DNA of 64,000 nt, from contig SVSJ01000003.1 in assembly GCA_015064355.1 (NCBI GenBank), positions 31,542-95,541 on the forward strand, written 5' to 3'. Positions 8,900 through 15,776 of this stretch are shown in pieces. This DNA is from Oscillospiraceae bacterium (GTDB lineage: Bacteria; Bacillota; Clostridia; Oscillospirales; CAG-272). The notes below the pieces were generated by a model. The model did no database searches and had not been told where the DNA came from. It was given only the letters and a program-made list of their open reading frames with translations. Position 1 is the stretch's first letter, and each line of letters begins with the position of its first letter. The translations under genes and the position numbers were made by a program.

Positions 8900-9442
8900 A
8901 TGGACAGGATCACAGTTTATTACACGGATTCTTATGACGGAAAATCCTCTCACAGACTCCTTCGAAAAATAGCATCGGAGCTCTACGGAATTACGGAAGA
9001 TCAGCTTGTTCTCGTAAGTGAATTTGGGAAAAAACCTTATTTTACCACCCCCACCGGCGTGCATTTTTCAATTTCACACAGCGATAATCTTTGGGCTTGC
9101 GCTTTTGCTCCACGTGAGGTTGGGCTTGACGTGCAGATCATAAATCACCGCCGTGATCCCCTATCCCTCTCCAAGCGTTTTTTCCATCCGGATGAGGCTC
9201 TTTATGTGGGCGACGCTACAGATGCGATTACAACATTCACCGAGATCTGGGCTCGAAAAGAGGCAGTTGTAAAGCTTTTTGGCGTGGGGATTGCAGGATA
9301 TTTCGACAAGTTCTCTACCGTATCAGAGCCTATAGTATTCGAGGGAAAAGATGTGCAGGTTGCGAATTTTCTCATTTCCCCGGAGTTCGCTTCAGCTATT
9401 GCTTATTCCGGAGAATTCGAGATTAAAACAGTAAAAATATAA
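8900..9442 (+). CDS. 4'-phosphopantetheinyl transferase, Sfp-like
   Basis: Transfers phosphopantetheine from CoA to a serine of acyl or peptidyl carrier proteins. At 180 residues it is shorter than typical Sfp (about 220) but retains the signature motifs: HFSISHSDNLWACAF, the Mg-binding VGLDVQ, and WARKEAVVKLFG. The dedicated plus-strand promoter and 3' terminator make it monocistronic. No carrier protein or NRPS/PKS gene is nearby, so the target (primary fatty-acid ACP or a secondary carrier) cannot be told from context. Confidence 0.9.
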   Translation: MDRITVYYTDSYDGKSSHRLLRKIASELYGITEDQLVLVSEFGKKPYFTTPTGVHFSISHSDNLWACAFAPREVGLDVQIINHRRDPLSLSKRFFHPDEALYVGDATDAITTFTEIWARKEAVVKLFGVGIAGYFDKFSTVSEPIVFEGKDVQVANFLISPEFASAIAYSGEFEIKTVKI

Positions 9443-9470
9443 ACGGCACTCAAATGAGTACCGTTTTTTA
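9443..9470 (+). terminator. Terminator after the phosphopantetheinyl transferase gene
   Basis: Stem ACGGCACTCA/TGAGTACCGT with a single C-A mismatch and two-base loop, followed by TTTTTT. It lies between convergent genes and may also act on the minus-strand ABC transporter transcript. Confidence 0.85.
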
Positions 9471-9472
9471 TT

Positions 9473-11506
9473 TTATTTTTGGATTGGATGTCTGCCTTCG
9501 CCGTGAGGAGGCATCGGAGGCTTTCGACCTTCAGCCTGGAGCTTTTCGGATTCTTCACTACCCATCATAAACTGCTCTGCGCTCATACCATCGATAGGCG
9601 TGATATAACGCTTTGCCTGGGTTGTGAACAGATCGTAGTAGGTTCCGTGCTTCTTCATAAGCTCTGCGTGGTCACCCATTTCCTCAAGAGTACCGTTGTT
9701 GATAACGATGATCTTATTGGCAACGGTGGCACTGGATAGTCTGTGGGACACGAAGATGGTAGTTTTGTCCTTGCGGAGTCTGTCAAACTGGTTGTAGATC
9801 TCCTGCTCTGCTATTGCGTCAAGGCTGGCTGTAGGCTCGTCCAGGATCATAATATCAGAGTCGCTGTAGAAGGCGCGGGCTATTGAAAGCTTCTGCCACT
9901 GGCCGATAGAAAGCTCGATACCGTCGTCCTCGAAATAACGCATAAGAGGAGTATTGTACTTGCCGGGGAGATTTTCGATAAACTGATCAGCAGTTGACTG
10001 CTCGGCTGCTTCAACTACGTCATCATGAGTTCCGTTTCTTTCGATCTCACCGAACTTAATATTCTCGCTTACGCTTACGGCATACTTACCAAAGTCTTGG
10101 AAGATGATGCCGAAGAGGGAGTACAGGTCATCTGTATCGTATTCCTTGATGTTATATCCGTCAAGGAGGATCTCCCCTTCTGTGGGATCGTAAAGACGGG
10201 TAAGAAGCTTGATGAGTGTGGTCTTACCTGCTCCATTGAGACCAACGAGAACGCAAGTGTCACCTGGTTCAAGTACGAAATTCACATCGTTGAGAACGTT
10301 TCTTTCAGTTCCGGGGTATGCAAAGGAAACGTGTCTGAATTCGATTCTGTGGCCTGTGTGGTGCTTGACCTTTCTGGGGGACGCCAGACTTGAAACGATG
10401 TGGCGTTTTTCGTTCATGAACTTGATAAGGTTATCGATAAACAGCGTACCCTCGTAAATAGAACCTGTGGAACTGATAAGAGTTCCGACGCATCCTGCAA
10501 TTGACATAAGGGCGCCGATATAAAGCTGGTAATCACCGATCTTGTAGCTACCGTCGGCAACGCCGCGTGCAATAAGCACAAAGAGGATACAGTTCACGGT
10601 CGTGCCAACAAGGTTAACTCCGATATTCCAAAGACCTTCACCAACAAACAGTTTGCGCAAACCCTTGAAGTATACCTTGAATGTGTCCTGGTATCTGCCT
10701 ATAAAGGTGTTGTGCAGGTTGAAGATACGAACTTCCTTTACCATATCCTTGTTGGTCATAACCTCGGAATAGTAGTTCATCTGGCGGCGTTCTTTTGAGT
10801 GGTGGCGCATATACCAGAAGCTCTTTTTTCTGTAAGCGAAGTTAATAACTGCCGTAGGAATACTGAACGCGATAATGATTATCGGGAACAGGGGTGCTAC
10901 GTTCCAGAGGATCGCAAGATAACCAACCATACTAATGACTGTACTTACGATATTGAAGTTGTTGTTAAGAATATGAAGGGGACGCATGCTTGCTTCGCGC
11001 TTTGCATTCTCGAATCTTGCGTAGAACTCGGGGTCGTCAAAGCTTGCAAGGTCAACCTCTTTTGCCTTATACATTATCTTCAGGTTGATATGGTTAACAA
11101 CAAGCTCACTTGAAATATTGTTAATAATATTACCAATGCGGCTTATTGTGCCTGATGCAAAGTTAAATGCAAACTGTAAAATGAGGAGCTTTACAACATT
11201 GTCAAAAAGATTCTCACCGCCTGTTGTTATTGATATGTACGCGTCTTGCAGGGCGTTCAAAAGTAATGCGCCGATATACTGGCTGATAACAGGGGAAACG
11301 CCGTTCCACAATGCCATGAAGATCATAAACAAAAGGATCCAGGGTTTTGTTTCCCAGACTAATTTAAAAATATAAAACAGTCTCTGGAAGAACTTTGTCA
11401 CTACTCTGCCAACGTATGCGGGTACTTCCTTAATTGATTGGGGCTTTGGCTCTTTGAGCTTTTCCTGCATTTTTTCGCGGTCTCTGAATCCGCCTCCGGG
11501 TCCCAT
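9473..11506 (-). CDS. ABC exporter half-transporter (fused membrane and ATPase domains)
   Basis: A 677-residue type IV exporter that would work as a homodimer in the cytoplasmic membrane. An N-terminal cytosolic segment (about 45 residues) is followed by a six-helix membrane domain. The ATPase domain has Walker A GLNGAGKTTL, signature LSIGQWQ, Walker B IMILDEPTASLD and H-loop FVSHRLS. The C-terminus is unusually long and Pro/Gly/His-rich (PPMPPHGEGRHPIQK). It begins 3 bp after a marR-type gene whose promoter it shares. Substrate is unknown; a drug or peptide is likely given the MarR link. Confidence 0.9.
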   Translation of the reverse strand: MGPGGGFRDREKMQEKLKEPKPQSIKEVPAYVGRVVTKFFQRLFYIFKLVWETKPWILLFMIFMALWNGVSPVISQYIGALLLNALQDAYISITTGGENLFDNVVKLLILQFAFNFASGTISRIGNIINNISSELVVNHINLKIMYKAKEVDLASFDDPEFYARFENAKREASMRPLHILNNNFNIVSTVISMVGYLAILWNVAPLFPIIIIAFSIPTAVINFAYRKKSFWYMRHHSKERRQMNYYSEVMTNKDMVKEVRIFNLHNTFIGRYQDTFKVYFKGLRKLFVGEGLWNIGVNLVGTTVNCILFVLIARGVADGSYKIGDYQLYIGALMSIAGCVGTLISSTGSIYEGTLFIDNLIKFMNEKRHIVSSLASPRKVKHHTGHRIEFRHVSFAYPGTERNVLNDVNFVLEPGDTCVLVGLNGAGKTTLIKLLTRLYDPTEGEILLDGYNIKEYDTDDLYSLFGIIFQDFGKYAVSVSENIKFGEIERNGTHDDVVEAAEQSTADQFIENLPGKYNTPLMRYFEDDGIELSIGQWQKLSIARAFYSDSDIMILDEPTASLDAIAEQEIYNQFDRLRKDKTTIFVSHRLSSATVANKIIVINNGTLEEMGDHAELMKKHGTYYDLFTTQAKRYITPIDGMSAEQFMMGSEESEKLQAEGRKPPMPPHGEGRHPIQK

Positions 11507-11509
11507 AAT

Positions 11510-11977
11510 TTATTCCTCCGTGTTCTTGTCTTTCTGTGATTCTGTTAGCTTGCCGAGAAGCTGTGCTAGGGTTTCTTTCTCTTCCTCGCTCAAGGGGGAG
11601 AAAAACTCCTCTGCGTGACGGCGTCTTGCTTCGCTGATTACCGCGATCTTCTCTTCTCCAGCATCAGTCAACGATACTATTGTTTGGCGCTTGTCCTCTT
11701 CAGATTGTGCGCGGCATATCAGACCTTCCGACTCAAGCTTTGATATAAGCTCGGAAAGAGATTGAGGGCGTATTTCAAGAAGGGTTGCAAGCTGAGTTTG
11801 GCTCATTGGTCCGTTGTCGCGAAGCCGTGCCATAAGCCTGCCTCTGCCGTGTATGCCCCTGTTGAAGTCCTGGTAATGCTCACCGTTTTCCCCGTGTGGC
11901 ACGCATCCTTTTTTGCGCCTTGAACACGCATCAAGATGCTTTAGCATGTGCATAAGTTCTTCGTCTTTAGTATGCAT
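11510..11977 (-). CDS. MarR-family transcriptional regulator
   Basis: A 155-residue winged-helix dimeric regulator. The helix-turn-helix core is SQTQLATLLEIRPQSLSELISKLESEGL near residues 70-97, followed by the wing AQSEEDKRQTIVSLTDAGEE and a C-terminal dimerisation helix. The N-terminus has two Cys (near residues 18 and 25) and several His, which could be redox- or metal-sensitive. ATG 11977 follows CGGAGGAATC. It lies directly upstream of the ABC exporter and downstream of a palindrome overlapping the predicted transcript start, which suggests autorepression relieved by the exporter substrate. Confidence 0.9.
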   Translation of the reverse strand: MHTKDEELMHMLKHLDACSRRKKGCVPHGENGEHYQDFNRGIHGRGRLMARLRDNGPMSQTQLATLLEIRPQSLSELISKLESEGLICRAQSEEDKRQTIVSLTDAGEEKIAVISEARRRHAEEFFSPLSEEEKETLAQLLGKLTESQKDKNTEE

Positions 11978-11992
11978 GATTCCTCCGATTAA

Positions 11993-12004
11993 TAAGGTAC
12001 CTTA
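11993..12004. promoter_or_regulatory. Candidate MarR operator palindrome
   Basis: TAAGGTACCTTA is a perfect 12-bp palindrome placed about 15 bp after the -10 element and 15 bp before the marR-type start codon. The position fits steric repression of the regulator-exporter operon. Binding by this MarR protein is inference. Confidence 0.6.
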
Positions 12005-12018
12005 ACAATCGCCGTAAT

Positions 12019-12047
12019 ATTATATTACACATCGTGACATTTGTCAA
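12019..12047 (-). promoter_or_regulatory. Promoter of the MarR-ABC exporter operon
   Basis: Minus-strand TTGACA (12042-12047), 17-base spacer and TATAAT (12019-12024): perfect consensus. Confidence 0.9.
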
Positions 12048-12082
12048 TAGTCGGAGCGAAATTTCTACCATTTTTTCTTCAT

Positions 12083-12113
12083 CAAAAAAATCACCGTGGA
12101 GTTTAGCCACGGT
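12083..12113 (-). terminator. Terminator after the site-2 protease gene
   Basis: On the minus strand the stem ACCGTGG/CCACGGT with a seven-base loop is followed by GATTTTTTTG. The 5' edge touches the stop codon of the M50 peptidase gene. Confidence 0.85.
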
Positions 12114-12607
12114 TAATTTATTTTACCCAGTAATATTCCTATAATGAAAATCAACAGTCCAAGGTTGACCCCTGCCCGAAGCTCTATCCACAAGATCCCT
12201 GACCACAGAATGAGAACGCTTATAACAGACATTCCTCTGCATATTCTCCACACTGTATCGGGAAGGAAAAATAATGACAGCAAGCAGCGGAGGAGCCCTC
12301 CACCGTCAAATCCTCGAATTGGAAGTAGATTCAATGCTGTCAGGACGACGCTCACCCCAGCAAAGTAATTGGCGCTCTCCCCAAAGGCTAAATGTGCGCC
12401 GATGCCGGAGACGATTCCGAATAGAGGTCCGCTAAAATGCACTATTGCTTCTTTTGCATAACCCACCCGTGAAAAGTCAAATGTAATAGCCGCGCCGATG
12501 GCACAAATATTGACAGAGCGCACAGGAATCGACATAATTGATGCTGCGAGAATATGCCCGCACTCGTGGAGAATCAGGGCAACAAGCAAAAGGATCAGTT
12601 CTCGCAA
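12113..12607 (-). CDS. Membrane metalloprotease of the M50/site-2 protease family (SpoIVFB-like)
   Basis: Small intramembrane zinc protease with the HExxH motif in LHECGHILA near residue 14 and the third ligand motif in NLLPIRGFDGGGLL near residue 100. It has four to five hydrophobic segments, about 164 residues, and no PDZ or CBS domain, so it is a minimal version. I prefer the TTG at 12607: GGAGAGG lies 6 bases upstream and the previous gene stops one base before. An upstream TTG at 12637 lacks a ribosome site. Coupling to a single-pass partner recalls spoIVFA-spoIVFB, but a sporulation role is inference. Confidence 0.75.
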   Translation of the reverse strand: MRELILLLVALILHECGHILAASIMSIPVRSVNICAIGAAITFDFSRVGYAKEAIVHFSGPLFGIVSGIGAHLAFGESANYFAGVSVVLTALNLLPIRGFDGGGLLRCLLSLFFLPDTVWRICRGMSVISVLILWSGILWIELRAGVNLGLLIFIIGILLGKIN

Positions 12608-12608
12608 A

Positions 12609-12920
12609 TCAACCCTCTCCGAACAATAGGTCAGCAATCATTTGGCCGATGTAGTCATAGAATGACCACTCCTCTACCCTTGATGAAGTATCCTTTTCAG
12701 GCTTTGTCATTTCATCAGTTTGCTCACTTTCAACTCCGGTGCTTATTACAGGTATTGCCACGTCATAGGAGCCTTTTTGACCACCGCCAAAAAGTGAGAC
12801 TATGAAGGACAGGCACACGGCGACGCATCCGACCTTGAATAAAAGATCAGCTTCACGTCTCTTCTCGTTTTTTATTTTAGAATTATTTGATCTTGCCCTG
12901 CCGATCGTCAGTTTTTCCAT
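12609..12920 (-). CDS. Small single-pass membrane protein upstream of the M50 protease
   Basis: No family recognised. The 103-residue protein has a basic N-terminus (MEKLTIGRARSNNSK), one membrane segment (LFKVGCVAVCLSFIVSLFG near residues 28-46) and an acidic extracytoplasmic tail. The ATG at 12920 is preferred because GGAGGGG sits 5 bases before it; the GTG at 12932 overlaps that site. The stop overlaps the start region of the M50 gene. By position and topology it could be an inhibitor or anchor of the protease, as SpoIVFA is for SpoIVFB, but no SpoIVFA/LytM motif is visible. Confidence 0.6.
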   Translation of the reverse strand: MEKLTIGRARSNNSKIKNEKRREADLLFKVGCVAVCLSFIVSLFGGGQKGSYDVAIPVISTGVESEQTDEMTKPEKDTSSRVEEWSFYDYIGQMIADLLFGEG

Positions 12921-12931
12921 TCGCCCCTCCA

Positions 12932-12957
12932 CATATATTATCTTAAGACAATATATG
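12932..12957. repeat. 26-bp near-perfect palindrome before the M50 operon
   Basis: CATATATTATCTT and AAGACAATATATG form 13-base arms with no spacer and a single non-Watson-Crick pair. It directly precedes the ribosome binding site of the small membrane protein gene. The outer CATATATT also resembles a sigma-E -10 element, but I see no matching -35. It may be a regulator site or a leader hairpin. Confidence 0.55.
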
Positions 12958-12969
12958 CGAAAACGGACA

Positions 12970-13004
12970 AAAAAAGCACCTGACTGATACTTGTCAGATG
13001 CTTT
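12970..13004 (-). terminator. Terminator after the HAD phosphatase gene
   Basis: Minus-strand stem AGCATCTGAC/GTCAGGTGCT (one G-U) with eight-base loop, then TTTTTTTG. It separates the HAD gene from the M50 operon. Confidence 0.88.
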
Positions 13005-13009
13005 TGCTT

Positions 13010-13657
13010 TTATAGACTTTTTACGATCTCAACCATTTCAGGGATAGAGGAAACGATATATTTTGCGCCGGATTCTTCAAATTCCTCCCTTGAGCCGTAG
13101 CCCCAAAGAACACCCATTGCGTCGATTCCGTGTACTGCCGCCCCTACAATATCGTGGTGACGGTCACCGATCATAAGTACATCTTCCGCCTTGCAACCTG
13201 TCTCTTCAATAGCATATTTGATGACAGCGTCCTTTGTTGAGCGTTTTTCGTTCATTGATGCGCCGCAGGCTTTGTCAAAGTACTTTGCCAAGTCGAAATG
13301 CTCAAGTATGCGCACGGCAAATTCCTCTGGCTTTGAGGTTGCCAGGCAGAGTTTTTTACCGGAGGATTTGATCTCATGGAGCGCTTCTGCAATTCCTTCG
13401 TAGGGGGTATTTTCAAAGAGGCCTACTGTACTGAACCTGACACGGTACAGGCGTATTGCCTCACGCGCCTCCTCCTCAGTCATTCCGAGATACTCCTGAA
13501 ACGCATCGAGAAGGGGTGGTCCGATGAACTTATAGAGGGATTCGCGTGGCGGGATCTCCTTGCCCATTTCGGAAAGGGCGTACATGATGCAGTTTGTTAT
13601 ACCCAGTGCCGGGTCGGTAAGGGTTCCGTCAAGGTCGAAAAATACATATTCTGCCAT
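13010..13657 (-). CDS. HAD-IA hydrolase, phosphoglycolate phosphatase-like
   Basis: A 215-residue cytosolic phosphatase with motif I FFDLDGTLTDP at residues 6-16, motif II LATSKP near 105, the conserved Lys near 140 and motif III VLMIGDRHHDIVGA near 162-175. The cap between motifs I and II and the sequence IGPPLLDAFQ place it in the Gph/PpaX-like group that acts on small phosphoesters or pyrophosphate. The real substrate is not decidable. It is a single gene bounded by its own terminator. Confidence 0.85.
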   Translation of the reverse strand: MAEYVFFDLDGTLTDPALGITNCIMYALSEMGKEIPPRESLYKFIGPPLLDAFQEYLGMTEEEAREAIRLYRVRFSTVGLFENTPYEGIAEALHEIKSSGKKLCLATSKPEEFAVRILEHFDLAKYFDKACGASMNEKRSTKDAVIKYAIEETGCKAEDVLMIGDRHHDIVGAAVHGIDAMGVLWGYGSREEFEESGAKYIVSSIPEMVEIVKSL

Positions 13658-13714
13658 AGATGCTCCTAATTTAACTATTTATTAAAATAATTATACACCA
13701 CGGCATGAGAAAAA

Positions 13715-14320
13715 TCAATAACTGAAATCAAACACCTCCGCAAGCATCTCAAGAAGTTTAAATCTGATCTTCACGTCTCCCCGCTCGCCGGTTATCATCC
13801 TGTACTCGCTGGGTGTAAATCCCACCGCAACGTACTCAGGCGACTTTTCGGCAACCGCGAAGGATGTGCAGATGGACGGGAACAGTATGCACCACCAATT
13901 CTTCCCCTCTCCTCTGCCGAGGGTTACGCGGAGAGAATTATATATCCCTGCGGGGAGTGATACATCATCATACTCACGGCGAGGATACCGTTCACGTCCA
14001 AGTTCTACCTTGACTTCGCACGATTCACCGTTTTCACTGACGCATTTTTCCGCTGCCAATTTGATCTCGTTGCGCATTCTCTCGATTACCGTATATGCCT
14101 CTTCGTAGCTTTGGCATTCGCTGACCCTCTCGCTGACACACAATAGCACTGCATCCCGCACTTTAAGCTTTAATGCCTGGTCTTCATCGGAATCTGACTC
14201 TGCAATCACGTGGAGTCTGAGCACGTCATTATATATTTCAGCCTCACCGTAAACGGGTATTACAGATAATAGAGATACTGCAGCAAGAACAGATGCGGCA
14301 AAAACAATAAGTCCTTTCAT
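13715..14320 (-). CDS. spoIIR: Stage II sporulation protein R
   Basis: In sporulating Firmicutes SpoIIR is made in the forespore, exported, and activates the SpoIIGA protease so that pro-sigma-E is cleaved in the mother cell. The 201-residue protein has a signal peptide (residues 1-25), the family hallmark RLHVIAESDSDEDQALKLKV and the C-terminal region with NSLRVTLGRGEGKNWWC and LFPSIC. RBS AAAAGGAG precedes ATG 14320. The promoter looks sigma-F-like and the leader is unusual (see separate entries). Its partners spoIIGA and sigE are in the same window at 52.7-54.2 kb. Confidence 0.95.
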   Translation of the reverse strand: MKGLIVFAASVLAAVSLLSVIPVYGEAEIYNDVLRLHVIAESDSDEDQALKLKVRDAVLLCVSERVSECQSYEEAYTVIERMRNEIKLAAEKCVSENGESCEVKVELGRERYPRREYDDVSLPAGIYNSLRVTLGRGEGKNWWCILFPSICTSFAVAEKSPEYVAVGFTPSEYRMITGERGDVKIRFKLLEMLAEVFDFSY

Positions 14321-14326
14321 AAATAT

Positions 14327-14381
14327 AGCTCCTTTTGAAACGATAACAAATTCAATGATTTATTATCTCCCTAAAGGAGCT
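14327..14381 (-). promoter_or_regulatory. Inverted repeat that can mask the spoIIR ribosome binding site
   Basis: The nine-base arm AGCTCCTTT (RNA sense, 14373-14381) is perfectly complementary to AAAGGAGCT (14327-14335), which is the spoIIR ribosome binding site. The 37-base loop between the arms contains the likely start of a sigma-F-type transcript. RNA reading through from comF would include both arms; RNA starting in the loop would lack the masking arm. Confidence 0.6.
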
Positions 14382-14390
14382 TTATTATTC
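14361..14390 (-). promoter_or_regulatory. Candidate sigma-F promoter of spoIIR
   Basis: The -10 GGAGATAATA (14361-14370) matches the Bacillus sigma-F pattern GGnnAnAHTR at every defined base. GAATA (14386-14390) lies 15 bases upstream against the expected GYWTA (one mismatch). spoIIR is a known sigma-F target in Bacillus, which supports the call; the start would be near 14353. Confidence 0.55.
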
Positions 14391-15150
14391 AATAATTTCG
14401 TTTTTTGTCAGAAGAATGAAAAGTTCTCGCAATAGACACGGGGAACACAGCTTCGGCACCCAGGAAATAGAGATGCTTTGCCATGGTTTCGATAGTTGCG
14501 CCTGTGGTGATTATATCGTCAAACACAATATACTTGCCGCCTTTTCTGATTCTTTCCCGGATAGGCACAAGAGATGTCTCTGCGTTTGAAAACCGCTCTG
14601 CAGCAGAAAGGCTCTTCTGCACATTTCCGTGGTTCGTGCGGTTGAAGGTGGGGGAGAATTTGATGCCAAGCTTCTTCGCTATTTTCCGGGCAATCTCCTC
14701 GCTTTGATCGAATCCTTTTTCAGCGTACTTCTCCACAGAACGAGGTGGGTATGTGATTATCCATTCGGCGAGGTCAACTCCTTCGCGCTCAAACAGGGAT
14801 TTGATCTCACGTGCAAGGATTGTAGCAAAATAGTCGGCAAATGCTCCGCGGTCTTTCAGTGAAAGAATCATTCCCTCCGTTATTCTCTCCTCTGACCACG
14901 TTTTCTTGCTTTTGTAGAATGTAAGGGCGATGAATCTCTTACCCGCAATCTCTGTTTTTGTATGTGACGTAAAGTCAGCGCGGCAGGTACATTTGCTTGC
15001 AGGCTTGGAGCATTCGGGGCATACTAGGAAAGTTTCTCTGATGAATTTGCCGCTGCATTCATCACAAAGCTGGCTACCGTCAGTTGCATTTTTGCATAGC
15101 AAGCAATTTGACGGGATCAGCAGGTTGATTATTTTTTGTAAAAATCCCAT
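14389..15150 (-). CDS. comF: ComF-family phosphoribosyltransferase-like protein
   Basis: A 253-residue ComFC-like protein, linked in competent species to single-strand DNA uptake. The N-terminal zinc finger has Cys pairs CLLCKNA, LCDEC, CPEC and CTC. The C-terminal type I PRTase domain has the PRPP loop YIVFDDIITTGAT near residue 208 and the FDQSEEIA stretch. No comFA helicase gene is adjacent, as is common in Clostridia where this protein stands alone. ATG 15150 follows TTCAGGTGAAAA. Transcription continues towards spoIIR. Confidence 0.88.
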   Translation of the reverse strand: MGFLQKIINLLIPSNCLLCKNATDGSQLCDECSGKFIRETFLVCPECSKPASKCTCRADFTSHTKTEIAGKRFIALTFYKSKKTWSEERITEGMILSLKDRGAFADYFATILAREIKSLFEREGVDLAEWIITYPPRSVEKYAEKGFDQSEEIARKIAKKLGIKFSPTFNRTNHGNVQKSLSAAERFSNAETSLVPIRERIRKGGKYIVFDDIITTGATIETMAKHLYFLGAEAVFPVSIARTFHSSDKKRNY

Positions 15151-15214
15151 TTTTCACCTGAATTATATTGTAATTCAATATATTTTATCATTATTCCACA
15201 TAATAATCAACATA

Positions 15215-15724
15215 TCATGAGAAATAAGTGAATGTGAAATATAGAAAATATATCTGGACCGCCTCAACTATCACAAGTATCAACGTAAGTAATAGAAATG
15301 ATCGTCGAGTTATGAAAATAACCAAGCCGCAGATTACAGTTGATAGAAAAAGCAGGACACCGGCAAATACAGTAAGCCTTGTGCAGAAGAACACTGCATA
15401 CCAGGTCTGCGTTAGAAGATACACGAGCATACACAGAGCAAATGCGGTGAGGCAGGCGCTTGGCGGAATCAGTCGTGACTTGCATATGAGCCAGATAAGC
15501 CCGAGGGACAAGCCTGCAAGGCCGTAGGTTATCAGCCACACGCTGAACACCAATCCTATAGTAACGGAGCTGTGTCCGCCAGCTCCACCTTTTAGCACAA
15601 ACCATGTGCTGCCTCCACTTACCCACAATATAGTGCCAATCAGTGCGCAGATAAATGCTGATGAGATCAACAAAGGGAGACTTGTGCCGATTACGCACAG
15701 CTCCCATTTTATTCGTCTGAACAT
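15215..15724 (-). CDS. Divergent TspO/MBR-like membrane protein
   Basis: A 169-residue protein with five hydrophobic helices. The order and aromatic pattern (GLVFSVWLITYGLAGLSLG, then TQTWYAVFF, then a final long helix ending YFTFTYFS) resembles tryptophan-rich TspO family proteins, which bind porphyrins and other ligands. The usual Pro-Trp loops are weakly kept, so the assignment is tentative. The start ATG 15724 lies immediately after the U-run of the upstream terminator, and GGGGTGA inside that hairpin would be its ribosome site. Expression may therefore be tied to terminator read-through. Confidence 0.5.
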   Translation of the reverse strand: MFRRIKWELCVIGTSLPLLISSAFICALIGTILWVSGGSTWFVLKGGAGGHSSVTIGLVFSVWLITYGLAGLSLGLIWLICKSRLIPPSACLTAFALCMLVYLLTQTWYAVFFCTRLTVFAGVLLFLSTVICGLVIFITRRSFLLLTLILVIVEAVQIYFLYFTFTYFS

Positions 15725-15757
15725 AAAAAATCACCCCATACGATTATATGAGGTGAT
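15724..15757 (-). terminator. Terminator after the penicillin-binding protein gene
   Basis: Minus-strand stem ATCACCTCAT/ATGGGGTGAT with a loop of about eight bases, followed by TTTTTT. The U-run abuts the ATG of the next gene, so the hairpin contains that gene's only visible ribosome site. Confidence 0.8.
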
Positions 15758-15776
15758 CTCTTAGTATAATTACTGA

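Noticed and set aside
15264..15734. Alternative minus-strand frame over the TspO-like gene
   Set aside because: The overlapping frame (15215-15724) has a coherent multi-helix membrane pattern; this one is charge-scattered and Cys/His-rich without motifs.
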